Positions 1 through 5,256 of a stretch of 6,814 nucleotides of DNA are shown here, in pieces. This stretch comes from Verrucomicrobiota bacterium. GTDB lineage: Bacteria > Verrucomicrobiota > Verrucomicrobiia > Chthoniobacterales > UBA10450. The DNA lies in the NCBI GenBank assembly GCA_003218525.1, contig QHNU01000211.1:1-6814 (forward strand), written 5' to 3'. Numbering within the stretch: position 1 is the first letter of the stretch; each line of letters opens with the position of its first letter. Under the pieces are notes generated by a model that saw only the letters and a program-made list of their open reading frames with translations, searched no databases and had not been told where the DNA came from. Both the position numbers and the translations under genes were made by a program.

Positions 1-1
1 T

Positions 2-721
2 TATAAAGTAGTCGCCACGAATCGGATTGGATCGTCGGCACCGAACAATGAAATCTCGGCACCATACATTGGGGACACCTGCAACGGAGTCATTATTCAC
101 CAAAACGATCCAACCCATCCCGAGGCCGCCGCAGCAGGCGCGGGCCAGGTGCCGCAATTGCTGATCGACTATGAGGCCGTGGCTGAGCCGTACCTGAATG
201 GCGCCAATGAACTAATGTTTAGGATGAAGGTGAGCGACCTCAGTGCCGGCCTGCCGCCGAACAGCCGATGGAGAATGGTTTGGGACAGTTTCGCTTCGCC
301 TGGCCAGCAGTTCTATGTCGGGATGACTACCGACTCCTCCAGTACGCCTACGTTCGAGTACGGAACTATTGCGACGGCTGTGGTCGGTTTGGTTCTTGGA
401 GTCCCGCAGGAGACGAAGGTTGGTCCGGCTGATGCAGCGAGTAATTACAAGTCCGACGGGACTATCGCGATCTTTGTCCCCAAAGCTGCGGTAGGAAACC
501 CGCGACCAGGTGATCTGCTCGGCGCAGTCAATGGTCGAACGTTTGCTGACAACACGACCTTCGAGCGGTCAACTCAGTTGATCGACCACACCTTTGTCAA
601 GGCGCAGACGGACAATGCCTATCCCACGGCCACATATACTATCGCCGGTAATAACGTATGCGCGCCGGCGCCACCTCCTACACCGACACCCACTCCCAAG
701 CCCAAGCACTCGCCGCACTAA
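2..721 (+). CDS. C-terminal part of a large secreted fibronectin-III protein (5' end outside window)
   Basis: The frame is open from base 2 to the TAA at 719-721 (239 residues) with no obvious internal start, so the gene begins upstream of the window. The first visible residues, YKVVATNRIGSSAPNNEISA, match the last strands of a fibronectin type III repeat (Y-x-V-x-A-x-N-x-x-G-x-S-x-P-S/N-E). After that comes a region of about 190 residues, rich in Thr, Gly and aromatic residues, that I do not recognise but that looks like an extracellular beta-sandwich. The protein ends in a Pro/Thr tail, PPPTPTPTPKPKHSPH. FN3 repeats plus a low-complexity tail are typical of secreted or surface hydrolases, sialidase-like proteins and adhesins, but the catalytic part, if any, is not in view. 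The gene ends 78 bases before the next start and shows no clear terminator. The FN3 call is fairly firm; the overall function is unknown. Confidence 0.75.
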   Translation, partial: YKVVATNRIGSSAPNNEISAPYIGDTCNGVIIHQNDPTHPEAAAAGAGQVPQLLIDYEAVAEPYLNGANELMFRMKVSDLSAGLPPNSRWRMVWDSFASPGQQFYVGMTTDSSSTPTFEYGTIATAVVGLVLGVPQETKVGPADAASNYKSDGTIAIFVPKAAVGNPRPGDLLGAVNGRTFADNTTFERSTQLIDHTFVKAQTDNAYPTATYTIAGNNVCAPAPPPTPTPTPKPKHSPH

Positions 722-799
722 ATCCACGTAGTCGCCGTTGTCGAGCCGACGCAGGTTGGTTTAGCCAATTAACTGCGGTGCCTGTATGCTATTGAGTTG

Positions 800-1462
800 A
801 TGAAACGATACCTGCCGTTTGTCATCGTCACTCTCGTCGCGCTGCTTTCTATCACGGGTGGCGCCGTCCTTTACCACGCAAAGCGGCTGCCAGAGCCGAG
901 CGCGCCGAAACAAGTCTCTTTGCGAGAGGGAACGGAAGGCGGGCACATTCGAGGACCTGCCGACGCGCCGGTGACCCTGGAAGAGTTCGGTGATTATGAA
1001 TGTCCTCCTTGCGGTAGCCTGGCTGCTCCTCTCAATCAGCTTGAACATGATTATCGTCCGCGGTTGCGAATGACCTTTCGCAACTTTCCTCTCAATAACC
1101 ATCCGCATGCGCGCGACGCTGCTTGCGCGGCGGAAGCTGCCGGTCTGCAAGGGAGATTCTGGGAAATGCACGATCTACTTTACAAAGAGCAGTCAACCTG
1201 GAGCAGAGCTGCCGATGCGCGCGTTCTGTTCAGCGCCTATGCCGGAACGCTCGGGCTCGATTTAGCCCGCTTTGAAAGAGATCGGGATAGCGACAAAGTC
1301 AAAGGACGGATCGCCGACGACGAGAAGCGCGCCAGTGCTCTTGGGGTTAAGACGACGCCTTCCATTTTTATTAACGACCAACCTATTCCTTCTGCTGCTC
1401 TCCATCCTTCCGCCTTGCGAGCAACAGTCGATGCAGCAATTAAACCTGCCGTAACTCCGTAG
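800..1462 (+). CDS. DsbA-like membrane-anchored thiol:disulfide oxidoreductase
   Basis: This is a 220-residue protein of the DsbA / Thioredoxin_4 type, which passes disulfides to exported proteins. Residues 5-25 form a hydrophobic N-terminal anchor or signal, followed by a Pro-rich linker, so the domain lies outside the cytoplasmic membrane. The redox site is C68-P-P-C71 inside EEFGDYECPPCGSL, the usual context for this family. FRNFPLNNHPHARDAACAAE is the characteristic helical insertion, and TTPS (cis-Pro187) lies opposite the active site. The length is normal. A TTG sits directly before the ATG at 800, but I take the ATG as start; no convincing Shine-Dalgarno site is visible. The stop is one base before the VKOR-family gene, so the two are almost certainly co-transcribed and work as a pair, with VKOR reoxidising this protein and quinones taking the electrons. 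The CPPC dipeptide differs from E. coli DsbA (CPHC), which could affect redox potential. Family assignment is very secure. Confidence 0.93.
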   Translation: MKRYLPFVIVTLVALLSITGGAVLYHAKRLPEPSAPKQVSLREGTEGGHIRGPADAPVTLEEFGDYECPPCGSLAAPLNQLEHDYRPRLRMTFRNFPLNNHPHARDAACAAEAAGLQGRFWEMHDLLYKEQSTWSRAADARVLFSAYAGTLGLDLARFERDRDSDKVKGRIADDEKRASALGVKTTPSIFINDQPIPSAALHPSALRATVDAAIKPAVTP

Positions 1463-1463
1463 T

Positions 1464-1931
1464 ATGAATTCCAGACGAAGCGCTTCCGCTGCGACAGCCG
1501 CAAATACTTTCTCCCCCCGCGGCTCGGTCATTTTGTACGCAGTTGCGGCAGTTATCGCGCTCATTGGCCTGGCCGACGCCATTTATCTGTCTGTTCAGGC
1601 TTTAACTGGAGAGACACTGGTGTGTGGCGGATCCCCGGATTGTTTCCGAGTTCTCGGGAGCTCTTACGCGCGCCTCGGCGGAATTCCGATCGCACTGTTT
1701 GGAGCCTTGGCCTACTTCACTGTGTTCAGCTTCGCCACGTTCGCCGCTTTCGGTTACAATCGGGCTCGAAATTTATTTTCTTTGACGGTGGGACTAATGT
1801 TTGCAGTGACGCTCTGGCTCCTGGCTGTCCAGGCACTCATTCTACACGCCTTTTGTCGATTCTGCCTCCTCTCGGCGGCCGTTACATTTCTCCTCGCTGG
1901 ATTGGTGGTTGCCCGACCGCGTCCCAGCTGA
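1464..1931 (+). CDS. VKOR-family membrane protein (quinone-linked disulfide oxidase, DsbB analogue)
   Basis: This is a 155-residue integral membrane protein of the bacterial vitamin K epoxide reductase family, which replaces DsbB in many bacteria. It regenerates oxidised DsbA-like partners and passes electrons to quinone. Four membrane segments can be read, at roughly residues 21-46, 72-96, 103-128 and 130-150. All four family cysteines are present: the loop pair C54 and C60 (LVCGGSPDCFRVLGSSYA, with the following conserved Ser and the GIP turn) and the membrane C131-R-F-C134 pair in HAFCRFCLLSA. Unlike some cyanobacterial and actinobacterial homologues, it has no fused thioredoxin domain; the separate upstream DsbA-like gene supplies that role. 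ATG 1464 lies one base after the upstream stop, which suggests translational coupling. The TGA at 1929-1931 is only five bases from the end of the convergent transporter gene. The call is secure. Confidence 0.93.
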   Translation: MNSRRSASAATAANTFSPRGSVILYAVAAVIALIGLADAIYLSVQALTGETLVCGGSPDCFRVLGSSYARLGGIPIALFGALAYFTVFSFATFAAFGYNRARNLFSLTVGLMFAVTLWLLAVQALILHAFCRFCLLSAAVTFLLAGLVVARPRPS

Positions 1932-1936
1932 CGCGA

Positions 1937-2893
1937 TCATCTAGAAATCGCTGGAACCGAGAAGATGTGCGGCTCCGGGCAAGTATGCGTTTCGATCGTG
2001 ACGTGGACGAGCTCTTCGTGTTCACGCAATCGTTCTCGGTAGCTTTCACAAGATTTAGTCTCGTGCGCTACCAGCGACACGATGGCTGCAAATTTTCCTG
2101 CTCCCACCTGCCACACATGCAAGTCAGTTACGACTGAATCGCCATCGCTCTCGATTGCTTTGCGAATTTCGCCAGGTAAATCGGATGACGTCGGGGTGCG
2201 ATCCAGCAGAATACCGCTGGTATCGCGCAAAAGACTATAGGCCCAGGAAAACACGACAGCACTGCCAACAATTCCGACCACCGGATCGAGCCAGGTCCAG
2301 CCGAAAAACTTTCCCGAAGTCAGCGCGACGATCGCGAGCACCGAAGTGAAAGCGTCCGCCAGGACATGCAGATAGGCGGCACGTAGGTTGAGATCGCGGT
2401 GGTGGTGATGATGATGATGATGTCCATTCGCATGCGTGTGATCGTCTTTCAGCAAAATCGCGCAACCTAAGTTCGCGACCAAACCTAAACAGGCGATGCC
2501 GATCGCTTCATTGAAATGAATCGATAGTGGCACAAAGATCCGGTGCACAGATTCGCCAGCCATCAGGAGCGCGACCACCGAGAGCACGACGGCACTGGCG
2601 AAACCACCGAGGACGCCAATCTTTCCTGTGCCGAAACTGAAGCGCAGATCGGAAGCGTGGCGTTTGGTAAAATAATAGGCAGCGGCAGTGATCAAGAAAG
2701 CGGTCACATGCGTACTCATGTGCCACCCGTCTGCGAGTAGTGCCATCGAGTGTGAGAGGAGGCCAACCGTAACCTCCAACACCATCATGGTGCCGGTAAT
2801 GGCGATCACGATCCGAGTCCGCCGTTCGCCTCGAGAAAAATCGTGCACAAAATTGTGGGAATGCTGGAACCGGGAATGATCCGCTCTGTGCAT
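1937..2893 (-). CDS. dmeF: CDF-family Co(II)/Ni(II) efflux transporter, DmeF type
   Basis: This 318-residue protein belongs to the cation diffusion facilitator family, proton-driven exporters of divalent metals across the cytoplasmic membrane. It has an N-terminal HSHNFVHDF metal-rich stretch and six membrane segments. TM2 carries the site sequence ALLADGWHMSTH (D55, H58, H62) and TM5 carries HVLADAFTS (H176, D180). A cytoplasmic loop between TM4 and TM5 contains DHTHANG followed by eight histidines (158-165). The C-terminal domain has TDLHVWQVGAGKFAAIVSL and ends in THTCPEPH. The ADGWHMSTH site, with HxxxH where Zn-type members usually have HxxxD, and the RDLNLRAAYLHVLADA block match my memory of DmeF rather than CzcD/ZitB; the metal preference is therefore inferred. 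The ATG at 2891-2893 is the first possible start, because an in-frame stop lies at 2897-2899. No Shine-Dalgarno site is seen. No DmeR/RcnR-type repressor gene is adjacent. Confidence 0.9.
   Translation of the reverse strand: MHRADHSRFQHSHNFVHDFSRGERRTRIVIAITGTMMVLEVTVGLLSHSMALLADGWHMSTHVTAFLITAAAYYFTKRHASDLRFSFGTGKIGVLGGFASAVVLSVVALLMAGESVHRIFVPLSIHFNEAIGIACLGLVANLGCAILLKDDHTHANGHHHHHHHHRDLNLRAAYLHVLADAFTSVLAIVALTSGKFFGWTWLDPVVGIVGSAVVFSWAYSLLRDTSGILLDRTPTSSDLPGEIRKAIESDGDSVVTDLHVWQVGAGKFAAIVSLVAHETKSCESYRERLREHEELVHVTIETHTCPEPHIFSVPAISR
2399..2422 (-). repeat. CAT/CAC trinucleotide tract encoding eight histidines in dmeF
   Basis: On the coding (minus) strand this is five CAT codons followed by three CAC codons, giving residues 158-165 of the transporter. 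It is a short triplet microsatellite inside the cytoplasmic metal-sensing or metal-delivery loop. Slippage would change loop length in whole codons without breaking the frame. Confidence 0.9.
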
Positions 2894-2899
2894 GAACTA

Positions 2900-2926
2900 A
2901 TCTTAGCTGGAACCGACCAGTTTCAA
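2900..2926 (-). promoter_or_regulatory. Possible dmeF promoter giving a near-leaderless transcript
   Basis: Reading the minus strand, TTGAAA (2926-2921) is followed after 15 bases by TAAGAT (2905-2900), and the dmeF ATG begins six bases further on. The -10 match is 4 of 6 and the spacer is short, so this is weak. It would fit the missing Shine-Dalgarno site by placing the transcript start at or next to the ATG. Confidence 0.22.
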
Positions 2927-2942
2927 CATGCCGGAAAAGTCT

Positions 2943-2959
2943 CGCCATTTTTCATGGCG
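2943..2959. promoter_or_regulatory. Perfect 6-bp inverted repeat in the dmeF/glsB divergent intergenic region
   Basis: CGCCAT and ATGGCG are separated by TTTTC. The site lies 50 bases from the dmeF start and 43 bases from the glsB-like start, between divergent genes. It could be an operator or a small transcript hairpin. No known regulator motif is recognised, and a 6-bp dyad can arise by chance. Confidence 0.3.
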
Positions 2960-2992
2960 CCTGCTAACACCTGCCAGATCCAAAGGGAAACG

Positions 2993-2998
2993 AAGGAG
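2993..2998 (+). promoter_or_regulatory. Strong ribosome binding site (AAGGAG) deciding the glsB-like start
   Basis: AAGGAG lies four bases before ATG 3003, the clearest Shine-Dalgarno site in the window. It favours this start over an in-frame ATG at 2928, which would add 25 basic, non-family residues. Confidence 0.75.
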
Positions 2999-3002
2999 AA
3001 CT

Positions 3003-3263
3003 ATGCTTCACCTAATCTGGTACATTCTTGTTGGTCTCATTGCCGGCGCGATCGCGAAAACGGTTATGCACGTTCATATGACCATTTTCTGGACGATCAT
3101 TCTCGGAATCATCGGCTCGATTCTTGGCGGAGCGGTCACGCATATGTTTTCGCGGCCTACCAACGCCCGCTTTCACCCCGCCGGACTGATTTTTTCCACC
3201 CTCGGCGCAATCCTGGTGCTCTTCCTTTGTTACAAGCTAAGGATCCGCTTTCCTCACGTCTGA
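3003..3263 (+). CDS. GlsB/YeaQ/YmgE-family small stress-response membrane protein
   Basis: This 86-residue protein matches the transglycosylase-associated / GlsB family. It opens with HLIWYILVGLIAGAIAK, then a short polar turn, then FWTIILGIIGSILGGAVTHMF, and a third hydrophobic segment, GLIFSTLGAILVLFLCYKL. This gives three membrane spans with the Gly-rich packing motifs usual for the family, and a basic C-terminus. Members are small inner-membrane proteins induced by envelope or general stress; their biochemical role is not established, and despite the family name no lytic activity is shown. The start at 3003 is set by a strong AAGGAG and by family length (about 80-90 residues). The gene is divergent from the metal exporter with 109 bases between starts, so the two could share control, but this is only positional. 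The middle segment is more His/Met-rich (VMHVHM) than I would expect. Confidence 0.85.
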   Translation: MLHLIWYILVGLIAGAIAKTVMHVHMTIFWTIILGIIGSILGGAVTHMFSRPTNARFHPAGLIFSTLGAILVLFLCYKLRIRFPHV

Positions 3264-3378
3264 TCCGGTGCACAGATCTGGCCCAAGAACGCGTTCGGAA
3301 AGCTTGACGTCTCAGTATCAGTAGAGCTGCGTTTTGGACGCGGGAAAACTTGCGATCCCACTAGGACGCGAACGTATC
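3264..3378. other. Gene-free spacer after glsB-like gene
   Basis: There is no convincing coding frame, RNA gene or terminator here. The first bases (3262-3277) repeat exactly a 16-base stretch found inside dmeF. The rest precedes the palindromic element. Confidence 0.5.
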
Positions 3379-3479
3379 TGTCATTCCGACCGAAGCGAGG
3401 AATCTCTTATTGTTTATCGGAAATGATAGTTACAGATGTCTCGGTCCGAGCCGGACTGGCACATTTGCTCGACATGACA
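3379..3479. repeat. Dispersed-type intergenic palindromic element (TGTCAT ... ATGACA ends)
   Basis: The element begins TGTCATTCCGACCGAAGCGA and ends GCTCGACATGACA, giving TGTCAT/ATGACA termini and imperfectly complementary arms around an AT-rich centre (about 3405-3435). Elements with these ends, reading roughly TGTCATnCCGAnCGAAGnGAGGnATCTCT, are familiar to me as multi-copy intergenic sequences in Acidobacteria, Verrucomicrobia and related genomes; this is from memory, not a search. The right arm seems interrupted by about 20 bases (3445-3464), which themselves contain a small perfect hairpin, GTCCG-AGC-CGGAC (3444-3456). No protein is encoded. It could be a MITE-like or REP-like unit, or serve as a transcript-end hairpin between the flanking genes. 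Confidence 0.6.
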
Positions 3480-3531
3480 AAAAGTATCAAGAGCGCTTTG
3501 GGAGATCGACGAACCCCCCATCATCAGCCGT

Positions 3532-3912
3532 TTAGGAGTTCGGTAACGTCTCCGCCGACTTACTCCGCCACGCGCTTACATAGACTTGGATGCGGCGAAC
3601 CTGAGTAACGATGCCGCTGAGCGCACGGCCTACAATCGCCTGCGACGTGTGATGCCGGTAAGAAACCCATAACGATTCGTTTTCGGGGCGAATCAGCACA
3701 TCGGGTGGAAAATGACGGCACCGAATCATCCATTTTACCTCAGTCATCGGGAATGGGCCAACCGAGCGCTCACCACGCGCGCTAAGATAATATCGTGAGT
3801 CTGGCGTTTTTTCGGCAGCTCGGAACAATGGTTCAAGCCGTTGCGACATTTCGCGACAAAAGGTTCCCGCCGCATTTTTTAGCAGCGTCAGAGGCAGTCG
3901 ATGTAGCACCAT
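3532..3912 (-). CDS. Small protein with a GYF_2-like domain
   Basis: This frame encodes 126 residues. Residues 40-86 resemble the bacterial GYF_2 (DUF4339) domain: YYLSARGERSVGPFPMTEVK followed by CRHFPPDVLIRPENESLWVS. The family pattern YY-x-x-x-x-G-x-x-x-GPF-x-x-x-E-(~11)-PxD-x-L-(~8)-W is present (G47, G52-P53-F54, E58, P70-D71, W82). Such domains are thought to bind proline-rich peptides and are often fused to membrane or zinc-ribbon segments; neither is visible here. The remaining C-terminal 40 residues are basic and unrecognised. The start is uncertain: ATG 3912 has a weak GAAGGCGG upstream, while Met22 (3849-3847) would begin nearer the domain and looks more natural. The gene follows the lysozyme homologue on the same strand after 239 bases, too far to assume an operon. 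The domain call is moderate and the function unknown. Confidence 0.6.
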   Translation of the reverse strand: MVLHRLPLTLLKNAAGTFCREMSQRLEPLFRAAEKTPDSRYYLSARGERSVGPFPMTEVKWMIRCRHFPPDVLIRPENESLWVSYRHHTSQAIVGRALSGIVTQVRRIQVYVSAWRSKSAETLPNS

Positions 3913-4151
3913 GATCCGCCTTCATCGATGAGCACAATCCGAGCCCCGTTGCATAGATAACGCACCGAAGTGCAAATGCGCATATTCGATGCGCCAGTCC
4001 TCACCCAATCAGCGCCGATAAGGTTTTCGGTTTAGCGGCTGTGACGGGTGAGCACTACGAAGGGGGACATTGGCTTGGAAGTTTTGCGGCTTATCTCACG
4101 ACCTAACGCGGGATTCAGCGCGATAAAACTCACGGGCCGTAACAGCGACAA

Positions 4152-4931
4152 TTATCCGCCGGGATACCACGCGTTCGCCCGCCAGAATGTTTGTAACGCA
4201 GTGTTGTCACCACGGAAAATGTTGCGCTCGGCCTTGCGCATGTTGGCCACACTCTTCGGAAAACTGCCGCGCGGAAGCAAATCGCACTTGCCGTCCCCGG
4301 TGTACTGCCAGAGGTGCCACTCGCTCCAGGGCGCAGTGTTTCGCGGTTCGCGATGGTAATTCGCGATCCAGAGCCAGCAATTCGTCAAGATCGACCGGTG
4401 CGTCGCATTCGCCCCTGGCCCGTACAACATCTGCCGTAGTCGGTATTCGCTGCAGTAAAGGCCGGGATATTTTCCGGTGCGTTCTTTGATTCGCTGAACG
4501 AACGCGACGGATTGAGCGACAGTCATCGTGCCGCCTCGATAATGGTTGTTCTTCTCGAAGTCGAGCACGAGCAACACACCGTGCCGGCGTTTCTCCGGGT
4601 CATCCAGGCGAATTGGTGGCCGTGCCGCCGCGACCACACTGAGAAAATGGTCGGCTTGGCGAACGGGATCCGTTGCGTCGGCGAAGTGATACGCTCCCCA
4701 GAATACTCCCGCTTCCAGAGCAGCTACTTCCCGATCATAGTATTTCGCGTCACGCTCGAAACGTGGATAGGTGGCTTCGTGAATGACGCCCACTACCCCT
4801 TCGTTTTTCATTCCCACGAAATCGGGGCGCACGAAATCGTAATGAGACAAGTTCACGACCGAGTTCGCCGCAAACGCACATGCCGGCAACGCCTGGACCA
4901 ACAGCAGAATGCGCGCAAAAGAGGATTTCAT
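4152..4931 (-). CDS. Secreted GH25-type lysozyme homologue with Asp-to-Asn at a catalytic position
   Basis: Glycoside hydrolase family 25 enzymes are muramidases that cut the MurNAc-GlcNAc bond of peptidoglycan. From ATG 4931 the protein has 259 residues. A signal peptide (about 1-21, hydrophobic core ILLLVQALPACAFA) suggests export. The barrel follows: VVNLSHYDFVRPDF (strand 1), GVIHEATYPRF, GVFWGAYHFADATDPVRQADHFL, LLVLDFEKN (the DxE motif, D124 and E126), GKYPGLYCSEYRLRQ, CWLWIANYHREP and HLWQYTGDGKC, ending AERNIFRGDN. The order and motifs are clearly GH25. In strand 1 the family normally has D-x-S-H-Y (Asp9 in Cellosyl), but here it is Asn (N27); the late DxNxF motif reads ERNIF. Both changes could lower or alter activity, or mark a subfamily. 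An upstream TTG at 4967 could extend the frame by 12 residues, but the ATG gives a cleaner signal peptide. The mature part has Cys residues at YCSEY, TNCWL and GKCDL. Confidence 0.85.
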   Translation of the reverse strand: MKSSFARILLLVQALPACAFAANSVVNLSHYDFVRPDFVGMKNEGVVGVIHEATYPRFERDAKYYDREVAALEAGVFWGAYHFADATDPVRQADHFLSVVAAARPPIRLDDPEKRRHGVLLVLDFEKNNHYRGGTMTVAQSVAFVQRIKERTGKYPGLYCSEYRLRQMLYGPGANATHRSILTNCWLWIANYHREPRNTAPWSEWHLWQYTGDGKCDLLPRGSFPKSVANMRKAERNIFRGDNTALQTFWRANAWYPGG

Positions 4932-5021
4932 CGCGACGAATATCGGGCCGACCGTATTGAACAACAAGGCAACGTGGTGAGCGGCACAACATCCACCACG
5001 GCGGCTACGAGAATGTCGAAA

Positions 5022-5051
5022 TTTGTACGCGGTTCGTTAACATAGGTTCAA
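5022..5051 (-). promoter_or_regulatory. Possible promoter of the GH25 gene
   Basis: On the minus strand, TTGAAC (5051-5046) and TACAAA (5027-5022) are separated by 18 bases. Each matches the sigma-70 consensus at 4 of 6 positions. Transcription would start about 85 bases before the ATG at 4931. This is a weak match only. Confidence 0.25.
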
Positions 5052-5058
5052 ACGCGCC

Positions 5059-5093
5059 GCTGTCTGCAGCGCGAATGTCCCCAACCAGACAGC
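5059..5093. repeat. Perfect 8-bp inverted repeat, 19-base loop
   Basis: GCTGTCTG (5059-5066) pairs with CAGACAGC (5086-5093). It sits in the spacer upstream of both the minus-strand GH25 gene and the plus-strand MtfA gene. The bases after it (TATTCTT) are not a clean U-tract, so I do not call a terminator. Confidence 0.45.
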
Positions 5094-5163
5094 TATTCTT
5101 ACACCAGTGTGCGGCCGAAAACTCGATGGGAGGAAAAATTTCGCCCGCTCTCCGATCAGCGCT

Positions 5164-5180
5164 CAGGCTTCAGGCTTCAG
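5164..5180. repeat. Short tandem repeat of CAGGCTT (about 2.4 copies)
   Basis: The sequence reads CAGGCTT CAGGCTT CAG. It is a minor tandem duplication in a non-coding stretch with no evident function. Confidence 0.6.
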
Positions 5181-5206
5181 CCAATCGTCTGGCGCGGTCC
5201 CGACTC

Positions 5207-5225
5207 ATTCCACACGCGCGCGCGG
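5207..5225 (+). repeat. 19-base repeat, copy 1 (upstream of MtfA-type gene)
   Basis: ATTCCACACGCGCGCGCGG differs by one base from ATTCCACACGCACGCGCGG at 6272-6290, in the same orientation on the other side of the peptidase gene. Part of it is a CG dinucleotide run. Confidence 0.5.
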
Positions 5226-5256
5226 CACGGAGAAACAGGCCGCGGGCTCGGAGATA

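Noticed and set aside
731..769. Small hairpins after the first gene (GTCG/CGAC and TTGG/CCAA)
   Set aside because: Stems are only about 4 bp of true pairing and no U-tract follows, so no terminator is called.
1950..2915. GCTGGAACCG seen at 1950, 2863 and 2906
   Set aside because: A ten-base motif; two of the three copies are within dmeF codons. It is not distinct enough to call a repeat family.
1937..2949. Long alternative frames overlapping dmeF on both strands
   Set aside because: They are Arg/His/Ser-rich with no domain pattern and are explained by high GC opposite or within the well-supported transporter.
2994..3263. Possibility that the GlsB-like protein is a holin or toxin of a small module
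   Set aside because: The hydrophobic pattern and Gly-rich spans match the GlsB/YeaQ family, and there is no phage or toxin-antitoxin gene nearby.
3922..4008. 28-codon minus-strand frame (TTG start) just before the GYF_2-like gene, containing EDWRIEYAHLHFGALS
   Set aside because: It looks protein-like, but it is very short, has only a TTG start and no ribosome binding site, and no domain is recognisable. Not enough support for a gene.
4152..5045. Plus-strand frames opposite the GH25 gene
   Set aside because: The composition is random, and the minus strand carries a clear glycosidase with a signal peptide.
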